NCBI RefSeq assembly: GCF_007827955.1 | Contig: NZ_VITR01000003.1 | Location: 62,001 to 126,000 of the forward strand | DNA length: 64,000 nucleotides | From: Nitrospirillum pindoramense | Lineage (GTDB): Bacteria > Pseudomonadota > Alphaproteobacteria > Azospirillales > Azospirillaceae | Reading direction: 5' to 3' | Shown here: piece after piece, positions 19,401-26,947 of the stretch | Numbering within the stretch: the stretch's first letter is position 1 | Layout of the letters: every line of letters starts with the position of its first letter | Notes under the pieces: model-generated | Databases searched by the model: none | What the model was told of the DNA's origin: nothing | What the model saw: only the letters and a program-made list of their open reading frames with translations | Program-made: the position numbers and the translations under genes

Positions 19401-22382
19401 ATCGCTGTTCAGGGCCCGCACCTGGGCGGTGGTCAGGGCCGCCACCTGGCTGGTGGCCAGACCAGCCACCTGGTCGCTGGTGAGGGAGGTCACCTGGGCG
19501 GTGGACAGCCCCGACAACTGCGAGGTCGCCAGCGCGGACAGGCTGGCGGTGGTCAGGCCGGACAGTTGGTCGGTGGTCAGCTGGGCGATCTGGGCGGAGG
19601 TGAATTCGCGCAGGTCCGCGCTGCCCAACGCGTTCAGCTGATCGGTGGTCAGGGATTGCAACTGACTGGCCGACAGACGATTCACCTGGGTACTGCTGAG
19701 GGCCGATAGGGCGCCGCTGGCCAGGGTCGACACCTGGTCGGTGGTCAGGACCGCCACCTGCGCGGTGGTCAGCGCCCGGATATCGGTGGTGGACAGGGCG
19801 TTCAGCTGGTCGCTGGACAGGGCGCGCACCTGCGCGCTGGTCAGGGCTGCCACCTGGGCGGTGCTGAATGCCGCCAGGCTGTCGGAATCCAGCGCTGCCA
19901 CCTGCGTGGTGGACAGGGCGGCGGTCAGCGCGGTCGCCAGCACCCGGACATCGGCGGTGTTGAAGGCGTTGATCTGGTCGCTGTTCAGGGCGCGCAGTTG
20001 GCCGCTGGACAGGCCCAGCACTTGGCTCGTGGCCAGGGCGGCGACCTGGTCCGTGCTGAGCGCGCCCAGCTGGTCCGCCGTCAGGCTGGCGATCTGGGCC
20101 GATGTCAGCGCCGCCAGGTTGGCGCTGCTGAGGCCCGTGACCTGGTCGGTCGTCAGCACCTTCACCTGGGCGGTCGTCAGGGCCCGGGCATCCGCCGTGT
20201 CGAAGGCGTTGATCTGATCGCTGGTAAGCGCCTTCAGCTGGCTGCTGGTCAGGCGCGAAACCTGGCTGCTGGTCAGGGCCGCCACGTTCGTGGTGGTCAG
20301 GCTGGACAGCTGATCCGTGCTCAATGCCGCCAGTTGCGTGGTGGTCAGCGCCGCCATGTCGGCGGTGGTGAAGGCGTTCAGCTGGTCGCTGGTCAGGCCG
20401 CGGACCTGGGACGAGGCGAAGCCCGCCACCTGCTGGGTCGTCAGGCCGGCCATCTGGTCGGTGGTCAGCGCCGCCAGCTGGGTCGAGGTGAAGCCGTTCA
20501 GCTGCGTGGTGGTGAAGCCGGCGATGGCGCTGCCGCTCAGCGCCGACAGCTGGTCCGTGGTCAGCGCCCGCAACTGGGCGGAGGTGAGGACGCGCACATC
20601 GGCGGAGGGCAGGGCGCCCAACTGGTCGGTGGTCAGGACCTTGATCTGTGCCGTCGTCAACTGCGCCACCTGGGCCGAGGACAGGGCCGCGACGCTGGCC
20701 GTGGCCAGGTTGCCCACCTGGTCGGTGGTGAGGCCGGCGACCTGGGCGGTGGTCAGCGCGCGAATGTCGGCGGTGGCCAGGGCGTTCAACTGGTCGGTGG
20801 TCAGGCCCCGGATCTGGGGCACCGCCAATTGCGCCACCTGGCTGGTGGTCAGCGCCGCCAGGCTGGTCGTCGCCAGGTTGCCCAGCTGCGCGGTGGTCAG
20901 GACCTGCAGCTGGGCGGACGTCAGGGCTTGGATGTCCGCCGTGGTCAGCGCGTTGACCTGATCGGTGCTGAGCGCCCGGACCTGGGCGGAGGTGAGGCGC
21001 GTCACCTGGGCCGTGGTCAGGGCGGCCAGCGCGTCGGTGTCCAGCGCCCGGATCTGCCCGGTTCCCAGGGACGTCAGCTGGGCGGTGGACAAGGATTGGA
21101 CCTGGCCCGCGCCCAGGGCGCCAACCTGCGCCGTGGTCAGCAGCGCAACCTGGTTGACGCTGAGTGCCGCCAAGCTGGCGGTGGCCAGACCGGCCACCTG
21201 GTCGGTGGTCAGTGCGCCCAGCTGCGTTCCGGTCAGCATGCGCAGGTCGGCCGTGGACAGCGCGTTCACCTGGTCCGTGCCCAGTGCGCGAATCTGGGCC
21301 GCGGTCAGCAGCAGGGTCTGACTGGTGGTCATCGCCGACACGCCGGCGGTGCTGAACCCGCTGATCTGGTCGGTGGTCAGCTGCTGGATCTGGGTCGGGG
21401 CCAGTTCCTGCACGTCGGCGCTGGTCAGGCCGTTCAGCTGGGCCGTGGTCAGGGCGCGGATCTGGCCGCTGGTCAGCCGCGTCACCTGGGCGCTGGTCAA
21501 GGCCGACAGGTTGGCGATGCTCAGGCTGGCCACCTGATCCGTCGTCAGGCCCGCGATCTGTCCCGTGCCCAGCGCCCGGATGTCGCTGGTGCCCAGCGCG
21601 TTCAGCTGCGCGCTGTCCAGCGCCCGCAGCTGCGCGGCGGTCAGCGCGCCGGCCTGGGCCGAGGTCAGGCCGGCGACTTGGCCGGTGCTCAAGGCGGCGA
21701 CCTGGGCCGAGGTCAGGCCGGTGACCTGTGAGGGCAACAGCGACGACAGGTTGCGGGTGCTCAGTCCCGCCACCTGGACGGAGGTGAGAGCGCCCAGTTG
21801 CGCCGTGGAGAATTCGCGCATGTCGGCGGTGGACAGCGCGTTCAGCTGATCGGTGGTCAACGCCCGGACCTGGGCCGTGGTCAACTGCGCCACCTGGCTG
21901 CCGCTCAGCGCCGAGAGGCTGGCGGTATTGAGGGTCGACAGTTGGTCGGAGGTTAGCCCCCCCACCTGGGCGGTGCTCACCGCTTGAATCTGGGTGGTGG
22001 ACAGGGCGTTCAACTGCGCCGTGGTGAGATAGCCCACCTGGGCGCGGCTGAATTCGCGGATGGCGGCGGTGGACAGGCCGGCCAATTGTCCGGTGGTGAT
22101 GGCTTCCACCTGGCTGGAGGTCAGGCCCTGGACCTGGTTGACTTTCAGCGCCTCGATATCCGCCGGGCTGAAGGCCGCGATGTCGTCATCGCTGAAGGCC
22201 TGCAGCTGCTGGGCGCTGAACACCATCTGGCTGACGGTGAAGGCCGCCACCTGGGTGGTGGAAAGGATGGCGATCTGGGCGGTGGTGAGAGCCGCGACGT
22301 CCTGGGTGGTCAGCGCTTGAATATTCGCTGTCGTATAGGTCGCGATTTGCGACGGTGGGACAGAACCAATGGACGAAGCCAT
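13404..22382 (-). CDS. Giant octapeptide-repeat protein (~2,990 residues)
   Basis: One uninterrupted frame. The ATG at 22382 has a GGAGAAGG ribosome-binding site; a GTG lies directly before it. After about 14 residues (ASSIGSVPPSQIATY) the protein is almost wholly repeats of eight residues with consensus [A/G/x]-L-[T/S]-[T/S/D]-x-Q-[V/I/L]-x, roughly 370 copies, for example ALTTAQVR, ALTTDQLN, ALSTADIR, EFTSAQLS. The phase slips only rarely (FSAQQLQ near the N-terminus lacks one residue). The last ~20 residues (TDQMNAWLASFLNASS) break the pattern. I saw no signal peptide, membrane segment, LPXTG, RTX nonapeptide or cysteine. Leu spacing and the T-T-x-Q helix-cap-like motif suggest a solenoid of short turns. 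It may be a surface, adhesion or structural protein; this is inference and no function is known to me. Confidence 0.85.
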   Translation of the reverse strand: MASSIGSVPPSQIATYTTANIQALTTQDVAALTTAQIAILSTTQVAAFTVSQMVFSAQQLQAFSDDDIAAFSPADIEALKVNQVQGLTSSQVEAITTGQLAGLSTAAIREFSRAQVGYLTTAQLNALSTTQIQAVSTAQVGGLTSDQLSTLNTASLSALSGSQVAQLTTAQVRALTTDQLNALSTADMREFSTAQLGALTSVQVAGLSTRNLSSLLPSQVTGLTSAQVAALSTGQVAGLTSAQAGALTAAQLRALDSAQLNALGTSDIRALGTGQIAGLTTDQVASLSIANLSALTSAQVTRLTSGQIRALTTAQLNGLTSADVQELAPTQIQQLTTDQISGFSTAGVSAMTTSQTLLLTAAQIRALGTDQVNALSTADLRMLTGTQLGALTTDQVAGLATASLAALSVNQVALLTTAQVGALGAGQVQSLSTAQLTSLGTGQIRALDTDALAALTTAQVTRLTSAQVRALSTDQVNALTTADIQALTSAQLQVLTTAQLGNLATTSLAALTTSQVAQLAVPQIRGLTTDQLNALATADIRALTTAQVAGLTTDQVGNLATASVAALSSAQVAQLTTAQIKVLTTDQLGALPSADVRVLTSAQLRALTTDQLSALSGSAIAGFTTTQLNGFTSTQLAALTTDQMAGLTTQQVAGFASSQVRGLTSDQLNAFTTADMAALTTTQLAALSTDQLSSLTTTNVAALTSSQVSRLTSSQLKALTSDQINAFDTADARALTTAQVKVLTTDQVTGLSSANLAALTSAQIASLTADQLGALSTDQVAALATSQVLGLSSGQLRALNSDQINAFNTADVRVLATALTAALSTTQVAALDSDSLAAFSTAQVAALTSAQVRALSSDQLNALSTTDIRALTTAQVAVLTTDQVSTLASGALSALSSTQVNRLSASQLQSLTTDQLNALGSADLREFTSAQIAQLTTDQLSGLTTASLSALATSQLSGLSTAQVTSLTSDQVAGLATSQVAALTTAQVRALNSDQLNALTTADIRALTTAQIAALGSAQVSTLGTDALGALSTAQVARLTSAQLRALNSDQLGALSTADVRALGTAQIAALTTDQLSTLSSDNLSALGSTQILALSSGQLRSLTTDQLNALSTADMREFSSAQIALLTTDQLSALGSDNLSALSSAQVGGLGSAQLRSLTSDQLNALGSADIREFSSSQLAALTTDQVSSLGTQAVAALTTAQVAGLGTAQVAALTTDQVGALNTLQVTRLSTAQFRALNSDQLNALTSADIRVLTTAQMAVLTSSQLSSFSSDTIAAFSTAQVASLSAGMLTALTSDQLNALNTADIRALTSAQVAALTTDQLSTLSTDNTAALTTAQVSRLSTSQVRALTSDQLNAVGSADIRALTTAQVVALTTDQLSALASNALSALTSAQVGKLSSSQLQSLTSDQLNTLTTADMREFTSAQLSALTTDQLTNLGSDNLSALTSGQIAGLTSSQMRVLTTDQLGALTSADMREFTSTQVQALTSDQIAGLSTAAVSALTTTELAGLTSAQLTALTSDQVASLTTLQVSKLSTDQIRALGSDQLNALTSTDIRALTSAQVAALSTDQVAALGSDTVAALSTAQVGRLSTDQVRALSSDQLNALSTADIRALTTAQVAALTTGQVSTLGSTNLSALSSGQVSKLSSGQVQALTSDQLDTLTTADMREFTSAQLSALTTDQLANLTSDNLSAFTSGQVAGLTSAQIQGIGSDQLNALTTADIREFTSTQLSALTTDQLSGLTTANVAALSTVQLAGLTTDQAAALTTDQVAVLSTLQVSKLSTAQIQALNSDQLGALSTADIRALASTQLAALTTAQVATLSSDNVAALSSVQIAKLTTAQVAALGSDQLNALGSVDVRALTSAQVATLTTDQLSTLTAATLSALTSAQINKLSTNQVVSLTSDQLNGLTTADMREFTSAQLSALTTDQLANLTSDNLSAFTSGQVAGLTSGQIQSIGSDQLNALTTADIREFTSTQLSALTTDQLSGLSTANVAALSTAQLAGLTTGQAAALTTDQVAVLSTLQVSKLSTAQIQALNSDQLGALSTTDIRALASTQLAALTTAQVATLSSDNVAALSSVQIAKLTTAQVAALGSDQLNALGSVDVRALTSAQVATLTTDQLSTLTAATLSALTSAQINKLSTNQVVSLTSDQLNGLTTADMREFTSAQLSALGTDRLSALSTDNVAALTSVQIAGLTTAQISTLTTGQTSALSTLQVSKLSTDQARALTTDQLNTLNSADVRALTTAQLLALGTSQIASLGTDTVAAFSSGQVAKLSTDQVRVLNSDQLNALTTQDIRALTSTQLQALSTDQLSTLGSDSVAALSSAQVARLGTDQIQALASDQLNALSTIDVRALTTAQVAALTTAQLSTLGSDNLSALNAIQVSKLSSDQLRALTTDQLNSLSTADIREFTSAQLGALSTAQVAALVTGNLAALTTTQLAGLTTDQAAALTTDQIPGLSTLQVSKLGTAQVRALTSDQLNALSTADIRALSTAQLATFSTDEVATLNTDAVSALATSQVAGLSTAQVRALVSDQLNALTTAAVRALTSAQVRALSTDQVASVGTANIAALSSTQVIRLSTSQVQALTTDQLNALSTVDIRALATDQVTALRSAQLAGLGSDALGALSTVQVARLTTDQVGALGSDQLNALTTAAVRALSTSQLSSLSTAQVAALDTAHVAGLTSAQVSRLSTDQIQALTSDQLVALPTADIRSLTSAQIGALGTDQLANLGTANLAAFTTGQLVGLTSDQLNALTTDQLGALTTVQVTGLSTTQIQSLTTAQLNALSTADLRILNSAQVTALTTAQLSALNSDSVAALSSAQVSRLTTDQVQALTSDQLNALPALDVRALTTAQVQALGTAQLDGLSTDTVQRLGTNQVAALSTGQLAGLTTDNLSALTSAQVARLSSSQVQALTTSQLSALTTDDIREFTTTQVAALTTAQAQALTTDQLSSMGRTLAQAVTSAQATAFTTDQMNAWLASFLNASS
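13420..22330 (-). repeat. 24-bp coding tandem repeat array in 168-bp higher-order units
   Basis: The octapeptides correspond to degenerate 24-bp units. They are grouped into super-units of usually seven octads (56 residues, 168 bp), which begin with an ALxxADIR or EF-type octad and end with ALTTDQLN; some units have ten octads. For example, ALTTADIR-ALTTAQIA-ALGSAQVS-TLGTDALG-ALSTAQVA-RLTSAQLR-ALNSDQLG is one unit and the next starts ALSTADVR. The copies are diverged, unlike a slipped-strand microsatellite, so the array seems to be maintained by selection on the protein. Confidence 0.8.
15861..17348 (-). repeat. 744-bp near-identical tandem duplication inside the giant gene
   Basis: Bases 15861-16604 and 16605-17348 are nearly identical head-to-tail copies. 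744 bp is exactly 31 octads (248 residues; three seven-octad units plus one ten-octad unit), so the frame and repeat phase are kept. Differences are scattered single bases. The copies encode about residues 1679-1926 and 1927-2174. The similarity breaks down shortly after 17370, where a third partial match begins. This is a recent in-phase duplication, probably by unequal recombination. Confidence 0.85.
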
Positions 22383-22900
22383 CACCTTCTCCGATCACAT
22401 CTCTTTGAGATGTTTCATACTCGGCACCGCGACGCCTCTTTTAGGCGTGCCCGCAGCCACGCGGGCCGTTGATCCCCCGGCATGGCCCTTATGGCGATGG
22501 CAGGGGTACCTGAAGCGGGGCGGGGCCGCCCTCTTCTAAGGCGGCGGGAACCCCAGGGGTGTGCCAGTATTGGTCTGAAGCCGACTTACCCTATGTGCAT
22601 ACACCAGGCCACTTTAATTTGGATAAAAGCCAACCTCAAGGATCGTCTCGCAGACTTGCCTCAAGAACAGCGCTTTTGGTGATTTGGCTGTCCTCATGAC
22701 CATCGGTGCCTGGGTGGAATTCAAAGCTGGTTAATGTTGCGGGGCATTGCGCAGGGGGCATTCGGTGGCCGGTGACAATTTCTTGGCAGAGGGGTGGTAG
22801 CATAAACTTAAGCGTGGCGGCTGGCGGTTGAAGAAGGCGAGGCGTCGCGTATATAGCTGGCGTTCTATTACATATGGGTAATTCAAGATGGGGCGCAGCG
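22383..22900. other. Divergent regulatory region, giant repeat gene / chemoreceptor
   Basis: About 500 bases with no supported gene. Next to the giant gene are a 7-base inverted repeat (ACATCTC-ttt-GAGATGT, 22397-22413) and two adjacent hairpins (ACGCCT/AGGCGT at 22432-22448, GCCCGC/GCGGGC at 22449-22466). These would lie in its promoter or leader. A promoter-like pair for the chemoreceptor is at 22828-22855. The middle (22570-22820) is less GC-rich than its neighbours and shows nothing recognisable. Confidence 0.45.
22828..22855 (+). promoter_or_regulatory. Putative sigma-70 promoter for chemoreceptor
   Basis: TTGAAG and TATATA are separated by 16 bases, about 45 bases before the preferred start codon at 22901. 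Sequence-based guess only. Confidence 0.35.
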
Positions 22901-24613
22901 ATGGCTTGGTTTGGTGACAGAACAATTAACCAACGGCTTGGTGTTCTTGTGGCGGTCGCCATCCTGGCGGCCTTGAGCTTCATCATTATTGGCGCGGCGC
23001 AACAGCGGGCCCATCTATTTGAGGGTCGCCGCGACATGGTGCGGCATGCGGTCGGCGCGGTCCAAACCATCGTCGACGCCTATATCCAGCAGGAAAAGCA
23101 GGGCACCCTGTCCCGGGCGGATGCCCAGGCCGCCGCGCTGGTGGCGCTGAAGGCCGCCCGGTTCGCCGGAGAGTATGTGTTCGTCACCGACACCAAGGGC
23201 GTCATGATCATGCATCCGACCCAGCCGTCCCTGGACGGCAAGGACATGATCGATTTCAAGGATCCCGGCGGGACCTATCTTTTCCGGGACTTCGTCGCCA
23301 TGGCCAACGGGCCGCAGGGGCGCGGCTTCGTCCCCTACAAATGGCCCCGTCCCGGCCAGACGGAGCCGGTGGACAAGCTGTCGTATGTCAGCCTGGTGCC
23401 CGCCTGGGGCTGGGTCGTCGGCTCGGGCGTCTATCTCGACGATGTCCAGGCGCAGGGGCGCGCCCTGGTTCTGCAAGGGGGCATCGAGGGCGGCGCGGCC
23501 CTGCTGGTCGTTGGGGCGCTGTCCTTGTTCATCGCCCGGGGGCTGTCGCGGGGGCTGGGTGATATGACGCGGACGATGCGCCAGCTGGCCGAGGGGGACT
23601 TGACGGTCAGCGTCACCGGCGCCGAGGCGCCCAACGAGCTGGGGGAGATGGCGCGGGCGCTGCGGGTGTTCCGTGACAACGCCCAGGCCAACCGCCGGAT
23701 GGAGGAAGAGCGCGCCGCGGCACAGGAGGCCCGGCAACGCCGGCATGACGCGCTGGAGGTCCTGGTCCGCGACTTCAAAGCCATGGTGTCCGGCAAGCTG
23801 CGCTCCGTCGCGGCCGCCGCGACGGAGTTGGAGGCGACCTCCGGCGGCCTGCGCCAGCAGGCGGAAACCACCAGCGGCTTGGCGGTGACGGTGGCCAGCG
23901 GGGCCACCGCCGCCAACCAGAACGCCCAAACCGTGGCCGCCGCGACGGAGGAGCTGACGGTTTCCAGCGCGGAGATTGGCCGCCAGGTTGAACTCACGGC
24001 GTCCACCACCGCGCGGGCCGTGACGGAGGCGCGCAAGGCCGGCACCGTCATGGCGGAACTGTCGGAGGTCGCGGCGGGCGTGCAAACGGTGGTTCAGCTC
24101 ATCAACGACATCGCCGGCCAGACCAATCTGCTGGCGCTGAACGCCACCATCGAGGCCGCCCGCGCGGGCGAGGCGGGCAAGGGCTTCGCCGTGGTGGCGC
24201 ATGAGGTGAAGTCGCTGGCTGGCCAGACGGCCAAGGCGACGGAGGACATAGCCAGCCGGGCCAGCGCGGTGCAGGCCGCCGCCGCCGATGCCGTTTCCAT
24301 CATCACCTACATCACCGATGTCATCGAGCAGATGGGCGGCAACGCCGCCACCATCGCGTCGGCCGTGACGCAGCAGGGAGCGGCCACCACCGAAATCAGC
24401 CGTAACGTGCAGGAGGCGGCGGCGCGCACGGCCGAGGTGGCCGCCAACATGGACACGGTGGGGGAAAGCGCCGATTTCACGCTCAGCGCCTCCAGCCAGT
24501 TGCTGGCCGCGGCGGGGGAATTGTCCGTCCAGGCGGAGCAGCTGCAGACCGAGGTGGAGGAGTTCCTGACCGCGATGGAACATGCGGGGGAGAAGACCGC
24601 GCGCTCGGCATGA
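22901..24613 (+). CDS. Methyl-accepting chemotaxis protein with single-Cache sensor
   Basis: 570 residues from the ATG at 22901, which gives the normal short cytoplasmic start [14 protein letters not shown]; an in-frame ATG at 22874 is the alternative. TM1 is about residues 13-36. The sCache_2-like periplasmic domain has [35 protein letters not shown] and [16 protein letters not shown]2 is followed by HAMP ([20 protein letters not shown]) and the signalling domain with tip [20 protein letters not shown]. The sensor has the same architecture as those of the receptors at 5.2-6.9 and 43.6-45.3 kb, suggesting lineage-specific expansion. Confidence 0.92.
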   Translation: MAWFGDRTINQRLGVLVAVAILAALSFIIIGAAQQRAHLFEGRRDMVRHAVGAVQTIVDAYIQQEKQGTLSRADAQAAALVALKAARFAGEYVFVTDTKGVMIMHPTQPSLDGKDMIDFKDPGGTYLFRDFVAMANGPQGRGFVPYKWPRPGQTEPVDKLSYVSLVPAWGWVVGSGVYLDDVQAQGRALVLQGGIEGGAALLVVGALSLFIARGLSRGLGDMTRTMRQLAEGDLTVSVTGAEAPNELGEMARALRVFRDNAQANRRMEEERAAAQEARQRRHDALEVLVRDFKAMVSGKLRSVAAAATELEATSGGLRQQAETTSGLAVTVASGATAANQNAQTVAAATEELTVSSAEIGRQVELTASTTARAVTEARKAGTVMAELSEVAAGVQTVVQLINDIAGQTNLLALNATIEAARAGEAGKGFAVVAHEVKSLAGQTAKATEDIASRASAVQAAAADAVSIITYITDVIEQMGGNAATIASAVTQQGAATTEISRNVQEAAARTAEVAANMDTVGESADFTLSASSQLLAAAGELSVQAEQLQTEVEEFLTAMEHAGEKTARSA

Positions 24614-24792
24614 AGCGACAGTCCGATGCCGTGGCGCGCCGGGCGTGACGCTTTGACGTCAGACGGGCGGACAATAACGCATGGCTGAGGGGACGAGGTG
24701 TCCTTGGCCATGCGTATCCCTTGGTTGCAGTATCGGCGGCGATTGATTATCTGGCCCTTACCAACCCTTCCGCCTTCAGGAGAACGCATCCC

Positions 24793-25836
24793 ATGTCCAC
24801 CGCCCTGCGCGTCGCCATCCTCGGTGCATCCGGCTATACCGGCGCCGAACTGGTCCGCCTGCTGGTCCGTCACCCCGACGTCCGCCTGGTGGCCCTGACG
24901 GCGGAGCGACAGGCCGGCAAGCCCTTGGCCGAGGTCTTCCCCCACCTGGGGGGGTATGATCTGCCCGATCTGGTGAAGATCGACCAGGTGGATTGGGATG
25001 GGGTGGATTTCGTCTTCTGCGCCCTGCCGCATGGCACCACGCAGGAGGTTATCGCCAGCCTGCCGGCGCGGCTGAAGGTCGTGGATCTGTCCGCCGACTT
25101 CCGCCTGCACGATGTCGAGACCTACGCCACCTGGTATGGCCACGCCCACAAGGCGCCGGACCTGCAGACGGAGGCCGTCTACGGCCTGGTGGAGGCCAAC
25201 CGCGATGCCGTGAAGGGTGCCCGCCTGGTGGCCAACCCCGGCTGCTACCCCACCGCCTCGCAGCTGCCCCTGCTGCCCCTGCTGCGCCAGGGCCTGATCC
25301 TGGCGGAGGACATCATCATCGACGCCAAGTCGGGCGTGTCCGGCGCAGGCCGTGACGCCAAGCAGGCCAATTTGTATGGCGAGGTGGCGGAGGGTGTGCA
25401 TGCCTATGGCGTCGGCAGCCATCGCCACGCGCCGGAGATCGAACAGGGCGTTAGCGAGGCCGCCGGCAAGCCGGTGGTGCTGAACTTCACCCCCCATCTC
25501 ATGCCCATGAGCCGCGGCATCCACTCCAGCATTTATGTGAAGTTGGCGTCGGGCAAGACGGCGGACGACCTGCGCGCCGCCCTGGTGGATGCCTACAAGG
25601 GCGAGACCTTCGTGCGCGTGCTGCCCGCCGGCGTGGCGCCGCAGACCCGCCATGTGAAGGGCAGCAACCATTGCCTGATCGGCGTCTTCCCGGACCGCGT
25701 GCCCGGCCGCGCCATCCTGCTGTCGGTGATCGACAACCTGGTGAAGGGCGCCTCTGGCCAGGCCATCCAGAACATGAACCTAATGATGGGCTATCCCGAG
25801 GATCGCGGCCTGGAACAGGCGCCGCTGTTCCCTTGA
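24793..25836 (+). CDS. argC: N-acetyl-gamma-glutamyl-phosphate reductase
   Basis: 347 residues; AGGAG lies about ten bases before the ATG. The N-terminal NADP-binding motif is GASGYTGAELVRLL. The catalytic Cys151 is in NPGCYPTAS, and HRHAPEIEQ and HLMPMSRGI are family motifs. ArgC reduces N-acetylglutamyl phosphate to the semialdehyde, the third step of arginine synthesis. No other arg gene is adjacent. A strong terminator (25889-25919) follows. Confidence 0.96.
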   Translation: MSTALRVAILGASGYTGAELVRLLVRHPDVRLVALTAERQAGKPLAEVFPHLGGYDLPDLVKIDQVDWDGVDFVFCALPHGTTQEVIASLPARLKVVDLSADFRLHDVETYATWYGHAHKAPDLQTEAVYGLVEANRDAVKGARLVANPGCYPTASQLPLLPLLRQGLILAEDIIIDAKSGVSGAGRDAKQANLYGEVAEGVHAYGVGSHRHAPEIEQGVSEAAGKPVVLNFTPHLMPMSRGIHSSIYVKLASGKTADDLRAALVDAYKGETFVRVLPAGVAPQTRHVKGSNHCLIGVFPDRVPGRAILLSVIDNLVKGASGQAIQNMNLMMGYPEDRGLEQAPLFP

Positions 25837-25888
25837 TTTGGGCCCCGTGATCGGGTTTCCGTAAGCGGGAAACAGCCTTATGTATGAC

Positions 25889-25919
25889 GGGCCCGGGTGT
25901 TAAGCGCCCGGGCCCTTTT
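25889..25919 (+). terminator. Rho-independent terminator after argC
   Basis: GGGCCCGGG and CCCGGGCCC form a nine-base stem, extended by two further pairs, around TTAAG and are followed by TTTT. It begins 53 bases after the argC stop and just before the next gene. Confidence 0.85.
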
Positions 25920-25941
25920 CATTCTGCGCGTGGAGACAACC

Positions 25942-26505
25942 ATGACCAATGTCAGTGAGGCCCTGACGACCGTGCGGCCCACGGTGCTGCCCTACAAGGG
26001 CGTGCTGCCCCGCATCCACGCCAGCGCCTTCCTGGCCAACGCCGTCGTCATCGGCGACGTGGAGATCGGGGAGGAGGCCAGCCTCTGGTACAATGTCGTC
26101 GTGCGCGGCGACGTGAACCAAATCCGCATCGGCAAGCGCACCAACATCCAGGACGGCACCACCGTCCACTGCACCCATCAGCGCTTCGCCACCGTGATCG
26201 GCGACGATGTGACGGTGGGCCACATGGCCCTGCTGCACGGCTGCGTCATCGAGGACGGCGCCTTCATCGGCATGAAGGCCTGCGTCATGGACGGCGCCGT
26301 GGTGGAAAGCGGCGCCATGGTGGCGGCCGGCGCACTGGTTACGCCGGGCAAGCGGGTCAAGGCCGGCGAACTCTGGGGCGGCAGCCCGGCGCGACTGCTG
26401 CGCCCCCTGACCGACCAGGACAAGGCGACGCTGCCCCTGACCGTCCCGCATTACGTCCGCCTCTCCCGGCAATACCTTGAGGAGATCGGGGAGGAGATCG
26501 GCTGA
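25942..26505 (+). CDS. Gamma-class carbonic anhydrase family protein
   Basis: 187 residues; GGAG precedes the ATG at 25942. The left-handed beta-helix hexapeptide repeats are clear (VVIGDVEIGEEASLWYNVVVRGDVNQIRIG). Metal-binding histidines are at TVHCTH, GHMALLHGC and nearby. This family (YrdA/PaaY/CaiE-like) includes carbonic anhydrases and trimeric acyl-transfer-like proteins; the exact substrate is uncertain. It is set apart from argC by the terminator, so it has its own promoter or relies on readthrough. Confidence 0.9.
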   Translation: MTNVSEALTTVRPTVLPYKGVLPRIHASAFLANAVVIGDVEIGEEASLWYNVVVRGDVNQIRIGKRTNIQDGTTVHCTHQRFATVIGDDVTVGHMALLHGCVIEDGAFIGMKACVMDGAVVESGAMVAAGALVTPGKRVKAGELWGGSPARLLRPLTDQDKATLPLTVPHYVRLSRQYLEEIGEEIG

Positions 26506-26664
26506 GTCGCGGCGGGTTGCCGGAGCGGCTGATTTGAGTCATGGTCAAGGTGGTCGCGCGCGACATAATGGGAGGTGCGTGGGCCATTCCACGTCGCGGG
26601 GCGCCTGTATCAAGGCCGAAACGACCCCGCAAGCGTGTCCCTGTGACCTGGTGGAGGACACTCC

Positions 26665-26907
26665 ATGACCAAGCCGTCACTTCGAACCATGCGTCGTTAT
26701 CGCCTTGCCGCCGCCCGGCGGGCATCTGGTCTTTTGTCCAGGCTGCGCCGCTTGTCCCCGATGGAGGCCAGCGAACAGATCTTCCGTGCCGCCAGCGCCC
26801 TGGCTTTGGCGGAAGCAGTCTTCGGGGACCGGAGCAGGGCCCTGGCATGGCTGCGCCACACGGGTTACGCCTTGCGGGGCGTCCCTGAACGCCAGACGAG
26901 GCTGTAA
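26665..26907 (+). CDS. Small protein resembling MbcA/ParS/Xre toxin-binding domain (DUF2384-like)
   Basis: 80 residues with a strong GGAGG ribosome-binding site. The N-terminal 35 residues are basic (MTKPSLRTMRRYRLAAARR). The C-terminal half, ALALAEAVFGDRSRALAWLR then ALRGVP, resembles the C-terminal DUF2384 domain of Xre/MbcA antitoxins (AxxvFGdxxkAxxWLrxxnpaLgG). It stops right after the place where the family's PLDLL segment should begin, so it may be truncated or diverged. No RES-domain toxin is adjacent. The family call is tentative. Confidence 0.5.
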   Translation: MTKPSLRTMRRYRLAAARRASGLLSRLRRLSPMEASEQIFRAASALALAEAVFGDRSRALAWLRHTGYALRGVPERQTRL

Positions 26908-26947
26908 GCCTCAATGCTCGGCGGTCGCCGGGTCACGTACCCAGCGA

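Noticed and set aside
13420-22330. Possible CRISPR-like or satellite array, because of regular 24-bp units
   Set aside because: Units are contiguous, diverged and in phase with one coding frame. There are no unique spacers and no cas genes.
13525-22472. Many long open frames on the + strand across the repeat gene, including ones of 526 and 577 residues
   Set aside because: They are reflections of the 24-bp repeat in other frames: low-complexity Arg/Gly/Gln-rich or Val/Ser/Trp-rich translations, with no ribosome-binding sites, while the minus-strand frame is continuous and has an ordered protein repeat.
24614-24792. TTGACG near 24653 with an ACAATA downstream as an argC promoter
   Set aside because: The spacing is only about 12 bases, too short for a housekeeping promoter.
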